Translations under genes and position numbers: made by a program | Assembly (NCBI RefSeq): GCF_040365225.1 | Contig: NZ_AP028055.1 | Coordinates: forward strand, 3,162,001 to 3,226,000 | Source: Bacteroides sedimenti | GTDB taxonomy: Bacteria; Bacteroidota; Bacteroidia; Bacteroidales; Bacteroidaceae | Length of the DNA: 64,000 bases | Direction of reading: 5' to 3' | Shown here: positions 50,870 to 59,129 of the stretch, in pieces | How the letters are laid out: each line of letters starts with the position of its first letter | Position numbering within the stretch: position 1 is the stretch's first letter | Notes under the pieces: generated by a model | Seen by the model: the letters and a program-made list of their open reading frames with translations, nothing else | Databases searched by the model: none | Told to the model about the DNA's origin: nothing

Positions 50870-53680
50870 ATGAAAAATTTTAGAATAATCTCTTTGTCAA
50901 TATTAATGGTTGGCATTAGCATCTTTATTCAATTGTATGCTCAACCCGTTAACGGTGGGTCATTAGAAATAAAGAAAGCTCTTGAAATATTATCTGCAGA
51001 TATTGGAGTTAACTTCCCAAACTCTCTCCCCTTAGTTTCTTATAAGATTGGAGACAAATATTATACTTCTAATAATTCTAAAGATATAATAGACATTTCT
51101 TTCTGCAAAATAGAATATAATTATGGCGTTAAAGGTAAAATTACCTTTAAAAATATCAGTAAAGATACGATTGTTTTACATAATGTAGTTCCGTTAGGAG
51201 AATCGGCTGATCATGTATATATTACTGGAAAAGGAAACCACGAGTTGTCTCGTACTCATTTGTTTCGTCCATATTATGCTCCGGTTAATGTTATTGTTCC
51301 TGATAATTCCTGGGAACTGGGATTCTCTGCAGTGACCATTCCTGATGGAAAAAATGTCGCTGCATTAGTAAGGCGAGATAAAGAAAGTCTTAAACTTGGG
51401 AAACGCAGACGGTTTGAGACTGAATTATATCCTGGAGGGTCTGTTTCCTATAATTTATGGATGGACACTTATAACGGTGATTGGCAGGAAGGACTTAGGT
51501 TAATGTTCCAGAAACGTTATTTATATGATGTTGAAGTGGATAAATTTGATGATTCTCTACTTAAAAGAGATGATTTAAAGTGGATCAAGAGTAGTTATGC
51601 AGTCAATTTAATGATGGCATGGGATAACCGGTTCTATAATAATGCTGATGGGAATTTCCACGTAAAAGAGCATCTTCAGAAAATGAAGAAATTAATAGGT
51701 GGATATGATATCTATAGTATTTGGCCTACTTGGCCGGCTTTAGGTATGGATCAACGTAACCAATGGGATATGTTTCGTGATTTACCTGGTGGATATGAGA
51801 AATTACGCCAATTATCTGATATCTGTCATAATTTAGGGACTAAATTTTTTGTTTGTTATAACCCTTGGGATGGAAGTACCCGTTCTTCAGAGGGGCATTT
51901 TGATGGAATGACTAATATCACTAAAGTAGCAAATATTGATGGGTTTGTATTAGATACTCAAAGTGGTTCAAGTAAAGATTTGCAAAATGCTGCAGATGCG
52001 GCAAGACCTGGGGTTGTAATGTATAGTGAAGGGATGGCAGTGCCAAAAGATATGCAAGGTATTCCGTCGGGCCGGGTACATAACGCCTTGTATTATCCTC
52101 CTATGTTGAACCTTAATAAGTTTATAAAACCTGATTTTGCCATATTCCGGGTAGCAGAAGAGGCAAGAGAAGCAATCCACCGAGAGTTTAATGTTTCATT
52201 TTTCAATGGATATGGTACTGAAATTAATAATTTTCCTTCTGGTAAGTTCGAATGGTCGGATGATCAGATGAGATATTGGGGAAAACTATTACGTATACAA
52301 AGAGAAAATAGTAAGAATTTTCTTCAGAGTAGCTATGTGCCTTTATGCCCAACTTTGCATGATAGTATATATGTAAATATTTGGCCTAAAAATGATAAAA
52401 CCGTTTATACAATTTATAATTTACATCCAGAAGGATATAGAGGAAACTTGTTTGAAGTATCTCCAACTGTAGGAAAACATTTTGTCGATTTGTATATGCA
52501 TGAGGAGCTGGATCTCAACCATAATAATGGGAAATGGTATATACCAGTTAAACTGGAATCGTTTAATTGTTATGATTTAGGTACTAATAATGAAAGTAGT
52601 GTCTCGGCTATAGCGCAGTTCCCAACTTTATTGCAAGTCGGCTTAAAAAGCGATATTCTTAATATTTCTGCAAACAAGGGAACGAAGATTCGGTTGTGGG
52701 CAGGAATTCCCTCATATGAGAAAAAAACTATAGAATTTAGTATAGAAGAAAGGTCTATCCGTTTGCTGGATTTATATCCATTTTATGAGGGCAAATATGT
52801 GATTCAATTATTTGATGAGGATGAATTGCTGGATGAAAAAGTAGTTATTATACCCCCTGGTACAGCGAGGCTTGTTTCTCAGGTTGAGAAAACACTTCCT
52901 GTTAAAAAAGAGCCAGTAAATATGGTTAAAATATCGGCTGGATTGTTCCGTTGTGACAATTACCGCATAGGAGATTCATTTATTCCTTATCCAGAGGATT
53001 TAACAAAGAAAGGTGAATCCGTGCAAATGAAGAAATTCTTTATGGATAAATATCCTGTGACAAATGCGCAGTATAAGGAGTTCCTGGAAAGCACTAGTTA
53101 TCAACCAGCCGATAGAACAAATTTTTTAAAACACTGGATAGATGGAAATATTCCTGCTGGGCAAGAAAACTATCCAGTAATTTATGTCACGTTGGAAGAT
53201 GCTCAAGCATATGCTAAATGGGCAGGTAAAAGACTCCCGACTGAGATGGAGTGGCAATATGCTGCTCAAACAGAGAAAGGAAATGAATGGCCGTGGGTAC
53301 AGAAGACACCAGTTACTAGAGTAGAAGACTTTATAACTAATACTTTGTCTGTCTGGAAACTGAAAGGAATAGAACCGACAAGATGCAACTTAGGCGATGG
53401 AGCTTTATATCCGGTAGGTAAATACGTTAAAGGTAGAAATGAATATGGTTTGTATGACTTAGTAGGATGTGTTTGGCAGTTGACAAATGATGTTTATGAT
53501 AACTCTACATATAAATATATTATGGTAAAAGGCGGAAGCTACTTTTTGCCCTCATCAAGTTTTTGGTACGTGCAAGGTGGCCCTAGAGAACTTAATTTTA
53601 GGCAATATTTATTACGTGTATCTCCTTCTTTTGAAAGAAAAGCGACGGTTGGTTTTCGTTGTGTAAAAGATGCATTATAA
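50870..53680 (+). CDS. Putative glycosidase fused to a SUMF1/FGE-like domain
   Basis: A 936-aa exported protein (signal peptide to about 25, ILMVGISIFIQLYAQ). Residues ~30-220 look like a beta-sandwich and ~225-560 like a TIM barrel of glycosidase type, with YDIYSIWPTWPALGMD (about 280), TKFFVCYNPWD, IDGFVLDTQ (about 355) and VVMYSEGMA (about 383) as candidate carboxylate strands. Residues ~684-936 are a formylglycine-generating-enzyme (SUMF1) fold: YPVTNAQYKEFLE, WAGKRLPTEMEWQYAAQ, GLYDLVGCVWQL and VGFRCVKD. The usual GNVWEW is GCVWQL, and the catalytic Cys pair before VGFR is missing, so it is probably not a sulfatase activator but may bind ligand. It begins 21 bp after the unknown 365-aa gene and ends 12 bp before the next. 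Confidence 0.85.
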   Translation: MKNFRIISLSILMVGISIFIQLYAQPVNGGSLEIKKALEILSADIGVNFPNSLPLVSYKIGDKYYTSNNSKDIIDISFCKIEYNYGVKGKITFKNISKDTIVLHNVVPLGESADHVYITGKGNHELSRTHLFRPYYAPVNVIVPDNSWELGFSAVTIPDGKNVAALVRRDKESLKLGKRRRFETELYPGGSVSYNLWMDTYNGDWQEGLRLMFQKRYLYDVEVDKFDDSLLKRDDLKWIKSSYAVNLMMAWDNRFYNNADGNFHVKEHLQKMKKLIGGYDIYSIWPTWPALGMDQRNQWDMFRDLPGGYEKLRQLSDICHNLGTKFFVCYNPWDGSTRSSEGHFDGMTNITKVANIDGFVLDTQSGSSKDLQNAADAARPGVVMYSEGMAVPKDMQGIPSGRVHNALYYPPMLNLNKFIKPDFAIFRVAEEAREAIHREFNVSFFNGYGTEINNFPSGKFEWSDDQMRYWGKLLRIQRENSKNFLQSSYVPLCPTLHDSIYVNIWPKNDKTVYTIYNLHPEGYRGNLFEVSPTVGKHFVDLYMHEELDLNHNNGKWYIPVKLESFNCYDLGTNNESSVSAIAQFPTLLQVGLKSDILNISANKGTKIRLWAGIPSYEKKTIEFSIEERSIRLLDLYPFYEGKYVIQLFDEDELLDEKVVIIPPGTARLVSQVEKTLPVKKEPVNMVKISAGLFRCDNYRIGDSFIPYPEDLTKKGESVQMKKFFMDKYPVTNAQYKEFLESTSYQPADRTNFLKHWIDGNIPAGQENYPVIYVTLEDAQAYAKWAGKRLPTEMEWQYAAQTEKGNEWPWVQKTPVTRVEDFITNTLSVWKLKGIEPTRCNLGDGALYPVGKYVKGRNEYGLYDLVGCVWQLTNDVYDNSTYKYIMVKGGSYFLPSSSFWYVQGGPRELNFRQYLLRVSPSFERKATVGFRCVKDAL

Positions 53681-53692
53681 AACATCAAAATT

Positions 53693-56600
53693 ATGAATCT
53701 ACGTTATTTTTTGTTTATATTTATTTCTTTTGTTTTTGTGATAAATCCTTGTGCTCAGCAGAGAAAGACAGTTGCTCTTATAATGAGTAATCCTGCAAAA
53801 CAGTACGATGAGTATAAAGCTTTAATAAAAGTAATCAATAAACATCAAGATGAAATATCATATAAGATATTGTCATTCAATGAGATTTCGAAAGTGAAGA
53901 ACAGTGACATTGTTTGGATTCATCGTCCTGATACAAGTGACTTCTGTAATAGTGAAATAAAAGCAGGCAAGATATTGAAAAATTTTGTTCAAAATGGAGG
54001 ACAATTAATTCTATCGATGGAAGCTGTCCGCTTGTTGAATAAATGGGATATTGAGCAAGCACCTGTTCAGAGTATGTATTTTGATCTGAAAGACGAAGGC
54101 TTTGGCCGTAAACTTGGGATTCACGGATATAGAGAGCATCCAATTTTTGATGATTTGTTTGGTGGAGCTTATACTTGGCATGGGAAAAAAGACAACCGAT
54201 GTCGTATCCTTGGTTTTTTTAATAATACAAAACCACAGGCAAGCGGTTCTAAGGTCATTGGAACATTGTGGGAGTATATTTTTTATCATCCAACAGATAA
54301 AGTTATGTGGGAAACCCCACTAGGTAAAGGACGAATTCTAGCGATAGGAGGTTGTTTGTATTACAGTAAAGATAATTTTAATAAGAAAATAGAAGAGCAG
54401 TTTACACTAAACTGTATTCGGTATTTGCATGGAGATAAAATGAAAAGCAATGCATATTATTGGGAAAATATAAATAAATGCCGTGTTGTTGCTTCCGATA
54501 TAAAGTATAAATCTGTAGCTATGCCTAGACCTCAGGAATGGAAAATTTTGAATTCAGATAATTCAATAAAATGGGAGGCTTCCAATAGTTACTTTGACAT
54601 ACCTACGCAGAGGAATCTTGTGGTTTGTAAGGATAAAGGCGGTATCGAGGAAATATGGTCTCATCCTTTCCTTTCAATGAGAGATTTTAGAATTAGATTG
54701 AATATTGCAAATGTTGATACTCTTGTAGTACTAGATAATTATACTCCACAAATAGAATTACGCCCAAATTCAGCTATTCGAACATATCAAATTGGAGATT
54801 TGATATTCAAAGAAGTTATTACTTCCGATATTCATAATCCTGTAACTATTGCTCATTATGAATGGCTTGGGGAGAAACTAAAAGGAATTATTACTGATTT
54901 TAAAAGTAATTTGCGGTTTATGTGGCCATATGATGAATCTGCTTTAGGGGATATCTTTTATCAATGGTCTGACGAACTTAATGCATTTGTAGTAAATGAT
55001 TCCAAACAAGAGTTTTGTTCTATGGTTGGAGCAAATCTGAAAGGTCGTTTATTGGATGAAGGCCAGTATGATAATTTTACGTATTCTCAAAACGGAATGG
55101 TTAAAGGGGTTTCGACTGATAAACTACAGGCGGCATCTTCAGTATCATATGATGTTACAACATCCAATGCTTTAGATGTTATTATGGCTGCAGGATGTGA
55201 TGGCATTGATCCTTTAATTAGGCTTTATTCAAGAAAAGTTGAAAATCCAAAGAAGGTATTTGTCGATAGTGAGATGTATTATGATGCATATTCGGATAAA
55301 CAAATGAGTATAATAACACCTGATTCCGTATTTAATGAAGGTTTTAGGTGGGCTTTACTCAGTTCATCTCAGTTTATTGTAGAAACTCCTGGCATAGGTA
55401 CTTCATTAATGGCTGGTTATTCTTCTTCCCGGAGAGGATGGGGAGGAGGGCAAAAAGTAAGTGGTCGCCCTGGTTACGCTTGGTATTTTGGACGAGATGC
55501 TGTTTGGTCTGGCTTTGCATTTGATAATATCGGAGATTTCCCGACTGTAAAGAAGGTTCTTGAAACATTTATCCGTTATCAACAAGTTGATGGCAAAATT
55601 TACCATGAACTAACTAGCAGCGGATCAGTACATTTTGACGCCTCTGATGCAACTCCATTGTTTGTTAATCTAATGGCTCATTATTTACGAAGCAGCGGAG
55701 ATTTGGATTTTATTAAAAGAAACCAGCATGCAATTCATAAGGCAATGGATTATTGCTTTTCAACTGATACAAATGGAGATCATTTGATTGAAAATACAAA
55801 TGTTGGACATGGATGGCTTGAGGGAGGTGAATTGTATGGTTCAGATGCTGAATTTTATTTGGTAGGTATATGGAATGCGGCTTTGGAAGATGCTGCCTAT
55901 CTTTCAGAAGCATTAAACAATCAAAAAAAAGCAGAGCAGTATAGGCATGAATCAAAAATAGTAAATACAATTATTAACCGCGATTTTTGGAATGTAAAAG
56001 GATATTATAATTATGGTAAGAAAATTGATGGTTCTTTTACAGATGAGTTAATTGTATTGCCCACAGTACCTGTATATTTTGGTGTGACCGATTCAATTAA
56101 AGCCTATGAAATGGTACAGAAATTTGCCTCCAGCAGATTCTCGGCTGATTGGGGAGTAAGAATGATTGATGATAGGCATTCATTGTTCAATCCCACAGCT
56201 TATCATTTTGGAAGTGTATGGCCCTTGTTTACAGGATGGACGGCATTGGCGGAATATAAAACAGGACGTTACTTGCAAGGTTATTCTCATATAATGGCAA
56301 ATCTGATTAATTACAAAGGATTTGCTCATGGACGTGTTCCTGAAGTAATAAATGGTTTAGTATATAAACCTTCAGGAGTTACTTTACATCAGTGTTGGTC
56401 GGAAACTATGGTACTTCAACCTGTGATAGAAGGAATGTTAGGATATGTGCCCAATGCATTGAACAAATCATTGCAATTAGCTCCTCGTTTTCCTGTTGAC
56501 TGGGATAGCTGTAGTGTTCAAAATCTTCGTATAGGAGAAGCATGCATTGGATTTAAAATGAAGAAAGATGGTGATAAAATTTTATATTCTTTTAAATCAG

Positions 56601-57064
56601 ATCGACCAGTTAAGGTGTATTTCAAACCAGCCTTAGCAATGGGTACAGGAATAAAAGATGTATTGATTAATGGTAGGCCTTTAGATTATAGAAAGAATTA
56701 TTTACCAGAATATCTGATTGTTGAGACTTCTTTTGAAGTAAAAAATGAATTATCAATCGAAATTAATTGTATAAAACAAGGTGCTACAGCCCTTTCTTCA
56801 ATTGTTTTTCCTGAAATGGATAAAAAATCGAGTGGATTTAGAGTGATCAATCAACAACTAAAAGAGAATATTCTGACTATAACTGTTGAAGGGATTCCGG
56901 GGACAATTAACTCAATGGATCTCTTTTTACCGAATGGTTATAAACAGATTGAAGGTGGTAAGATTTCAACTCAATTACGTCAAAATGTTTATAAGATTGA
57001 TATTCCTTTTCCTGATTCAAATGATAAGTATATAAAGAAACAGCTACAAATAATTTTAAATTAA
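53693..57064 (+). CDS. Two-domain exported protein: amidotransferase-like N-terminus and debranching-enzyme-like (alpha/alpha)6 barrel
   Basis: An 1123-aa exported protein (signal peptide to about 21). Residues ~22-255 resemble the class I glutamine-amidotransferase/ThuA-type fold seen in PUL proteins (KTVALIMSNPAKQYDEYKAL, QNGGQLILSMEAV, GKGRILAIGGCLYY) without an obvious catalytic Cys. A beta-sandwich part follows (~270-500). Then a six-hairpin barrel like amylo-alpha-1,6-glucosidases: GRPGYAWYFGRDAVWSGFA (about 590), VHFDASDATPLFV, IENTNVGHGWLEGGELYG, SADWGVRMID (about 818), YHFGSVWPLFTGW and HQCWSETMVLQPVIEG. Acidic residues near these motifs may be catalytic. Exact CAZy family and substrate are not clear. 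It starts 12 bp after the fusion gene and ends 5 bp before a GH127-like gene. Confidence 0.85.
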   Translation: MNLRYFLFIFISFVFVINPCAQQRKTVALIMSNPAKQYDEYKALIKVINKHQDEISYKILSFNEISKVKNSDIVWIHRPDTSDFCNSEIKAGKILKNFVQNGGQLILSMEAVRLLNKWDIEQAPVQSMYFDLKDEGFGRKLGIHGYREHPIFDDLFGGAYTWHGKKDNRCRILGFFNNTKPQASGSKVIGTLWEYIFYHPTDKVMWETPLGKGRILAIGGCLYYSKDNFNKKIEEQFTLNCIRYLHGDKMKSNAYYWENINKCRVVASDIKYKSVAMPRPQEWKILNSDNSIKWEASNSYFDIPTQRNLVVCKDKGGIEEIWSHPFLSMRDFRIRLNIANVDTLVVLDNYTPQIELRPNSAIRTYQIGDLIFKEVITSDIHNPVTIAHYEWLGEKLKGIITDFKSNLRFMWPYDESALGDIFYQWSDELNAFVVNDSKQEFCSMVGANLKGRLLDEGQYDNFTYSQNGMVKGVSTDKLQAASSVSYDVTTSNALDVIMAAGCDGIDPLIRLYSRKVENPKKVFVDSEMYYDAYSDKQMSIITPDSVFNEGFRWALLSSSQFIVETPGIGTSLMAGYSSSRRGWGGGQKVSGRPGYAWYFGRDAVWSGFAFDNIGDFPTVKKVLETFIRYQQVDGKIYHELTSSGSVHFDASDATPLFVNLMAHYLRSSGDLDFIKRNQHAIHKAMDYCFSTDTNGDHLIENTNVGHGWLEGGELYGSDAEFYLVGIWNAALEDAAYLSEALNNQKKAEQYRHESKIVNTIINRDFWNVKGYYNYGKKIDGSFTDELIVLPTVPVYFGVTDSIKAYEMVQKFASSRFSADWGVRMIDDRHSLFNPTAYHFGSVWPLFTGWTALAEYKTGRYLQGYSHIMANLINYKGFAHGRVPEVINGLVYKPSGVTLHQCWSETMVLQPVIEGMLGYVPNALNKSLQLAPRFPVDWDSCSVQNLRIGEACIGFKMKKDGDKILYSFKSDRPVKVYFKPALAMGTGIKDVLINGRPLDYRKNYLPEYLIVETSFEVKNELSIEINCIKQGATALSSIVFPEMDKKSSGFRVINQQLKENILTITVEGIPGTINSMDLFLPNGYKQIEGGKISTQLRQNVYKIDIPFPDSNDKYIKKQLQIILN

Positions 57065-57069
57065 ATGGT

Positions 57070-59103
57070 ATGAATAAGAAATATAACATTTTAATTGGCT
57101 TATTGTTGATGATATTGAGTATTTCGACTGCATCAGCAAACAAGATAAATGAATTGTATCAGAATAATCGTTATCCGTTGTTAACCAAACCTTATATTGA
57201 ACTACCCATTGGAGCTGTAAAACCTGAAGGGTGGCTTAAGGATCAGTTAATTAGAATGAAGAAAGGAATGACTGGTAATCTTGATATCTTGTACGAAAAA
57301 GTAATGGGCAGTCGTAACGGATGGCTTGGTGGTGATGGTGATGTTTGGGAACGTGGCCCCTATTGGATTGATGGACTCGTTCCTTTAGCATATATTCTTG
57401 ATGATGCTGAATTGAAACAAAAAGTGCAACCTTGGATTGAATGTGTTTTAAAGAGTCAACAACCCAATGGGTATTTTGGTCCTTCGATAGATAGGGAACC
57501 GGAAGCTGGATTGCAACGAAACAACGCACGCGATTGGTGGCCTAAGATGGTCGTTTTAAAATATCTGGTACAATATTATGATGCAACAGGCGATGAACGA
57601 ATTATTCCATTCCTAACAAAATATTTTCAATACCAATTAAATGAGTTGCCAAAAAATCCTTTGAATCATTGGACATCCTGGGGGCGTGAACGTGGAGGTG
57701 ATAATTTAATGGTTGTTTATTGGCTTTACAGTAAAACCGGTGATAAATTCTTATTAGATTTAGGCAATATAATTGCTCAACAAACTACTGATTGGACAGA
57801 CATGTTTCTTAATAAGCAAATAATGTCCACTCTCTTTAGTGTACATTGTGTTAATTTAGCTCAAGCAATGAAGGAGCCAATTATCCGCTATCAATATACT
57901 AAAGATGAAAAGCATCTTAAAGCGATTGATAAGGGGGCATCTGATCTTAAAAGAACTCATGGCTGGCCTACAGGTTTATATGGTGGTGATGAAATGCTTC
58001 ATACAGGGAATCCTACACAAGGTTCTGAATTGTGTACAGCTGTTGAGATGATGTTCTCACTAGAAAAAATGCTCGAAATTACAGGTAATACAACATTTGC
58101 TGATTGGCTTGAAAGAGTGACATTTAATGCCTTGCCTACACAAATTACCGATGATTTCGATGCTCGCCAATATTATCAGCAACTTAATCAAGTACAAATC
58201 TCAAGACAGGATCGGAATTTTGTTACTCCTTACAATGGTACTGGACAGCTATTTGGTCTTCTTACAGGATACCCATGTTGTACCTCAAATCTACATCAGG
58301 GATGGCCAAAATTTACAAGAAATTTATGGTTTGCAACAGAAGATCATGGATTGTCTGCATTAGTATATTCTCCTTGTACTGTTGAAGCTAAAGTGGCCGA
58401 TGGTACTTTGGTTAAAATCACCGAAGATACAAATTATCCATTTGAAGAGGTGGTTCGTTTCCAAATTCAATTGCCTTCTAAAAAGGATAAAAGTGTATTT
58501 TTCCCTTTTCATTTGCGTATCCCTTCTTGGTGTGAAAATGCAAATGTAAAAGTTAATGGTGAGAAATGGGATGAGTTTGCAGCTGGAACAATAGCTAAAA
58601 TATGCCGAACATGGAAAAATGGTGATAAAGTGGAGCTTGAGTTACCTGCTAAGGTGTCTGTGTCAAGGTGGTTTGAGAGATCTGCAGCTATTGAACGCGG
58701 TCCTTTACTTTATGCTCTTCGAATTGGAGAAAAATGGTCAAAAGTGAATGATGATCGTAAATTTGGAGAAAAGTATGGTGATTCTTATTATGAGGTATAT
58801 CCTACTACACCCTGGAATTATTGCTTGAAAGAGAATGATTTAAAACCGGAGAATATTGAAGATGCATTTAAAGTTGTACGTAAGGATGTGAGAGGATATC
58901 CATGGAACCTTGAAAATGCACCGATTGAAATTAAAGCAAAAGGTAAACGTATGAAGGAATGGACATTGTATAACGGAATGGCTGGGCCATTGCCTTATAG
59001 TCCGCAGTATCAAATTGAAACACTTCCAGAAGAAGATATCACATTAATACCATATGGGTGTACAACATTGAGAATCACTGAATTCCCAACAACATTAAAG
59101 TAA
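57070..59103 (+). CDS. GH127-superfamily (DUF1680) beta-L-arabinofuranosidase-like enzyme, copy 1
   Basis: A 677-aa exported enzyme (signal peptide MNKKYNILIGLLLMILSIST..ASA). DUF1680 proteins form an (alpha/alpha)6 barrel plus beta-domains; characterised members remove beta-L-arabinofuranose or related furanoses using a zinc-bound cysteine nucleophile. Here GSELCTAVEM supplies Glu320 and Cys322, and GYPCCTSNLHQGWPKF supplies Cys403-Cys404, matching the E-x-C plus C-C zinc site. The N-terminal GAVKPEGWLKDQL and WERGPYWIDGLVPLAYIL are also typical. It differs strongly from copy 2, so substrate may differ. It lies in the PUL 2 plus-strand operon. Confidence 0.92.
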   Translation: MNKKYNILIGLLLMILSISTASANKINELYQNNRYPLLTKPYIELPIGAVKPEGWLKDQLIRMKKGMTGNLDILYEKVMGSRNGWLGGDGDVWERGPYWIDGLVPLAYILDDAELKQKVQPWIECVLKSQQPNGYFGPSIDREPEAGLQRNNARDWWPKMVVLKYLVQYYDATGDERIIPFLTKYFQYQLNELPKNPLNHWTSWGRERGGDNLMVVYWLYSKTGDKFLLDLGNIIAQQTTDWTDMFLNKQIMSTLFSVHCVNLAQAMKEPIIRYQYTKDEKHLKAIDKGASDLKRTHGWPTGLYGGDEMLHTGNPTQGSELCTAVEMMFSLEKMLEITGNTTFADWLERVTFNALPTQITDDFDARQYYQQLNQVQISRQDRNFVTPYNGTGQLFGLLTGYPCCTSNLHQGWPKFTRNLWFATEDHGLSALVYSPCTVEAKVADGTLVKITEDTNYPFEEVVRFQIQLPSKKDKSVFFPFHLRIPSWCENANVKVNGEKWDEFAAGTIAKICRTWKNGDKVELELPAKVSVSRWFERSAAIERGPLLYALRIGEKWSKVNDDRKFGEKYGDSYYEVYPTTPWNYCLKENDLKPENIEDAFKVVRKDVRGYPWNLENAPIEIKAKGKRMKEWTLYNGMAGPLPYSPQYQIETLPEEDITLIPYGCTTLRITEFPTTLK

Positions 59104-59129
59104 TATACTCATATTTCAGATTGGTTATT

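Noticed and set aside
52919..53680. SUMF1-like domain read as a sulfatase-maturing enzyme
   Set aside because: Catalytic cysteines are absent, the GNVWEW motif is altered, and no sulfatase is encoded in the window.
53693..54460. N-terminal module of the 1123-aa protein as an active glutamine amidotransferase
   Set aside because: No recognisable Cys-His-Glu triad at the expected nucleophile elbow.
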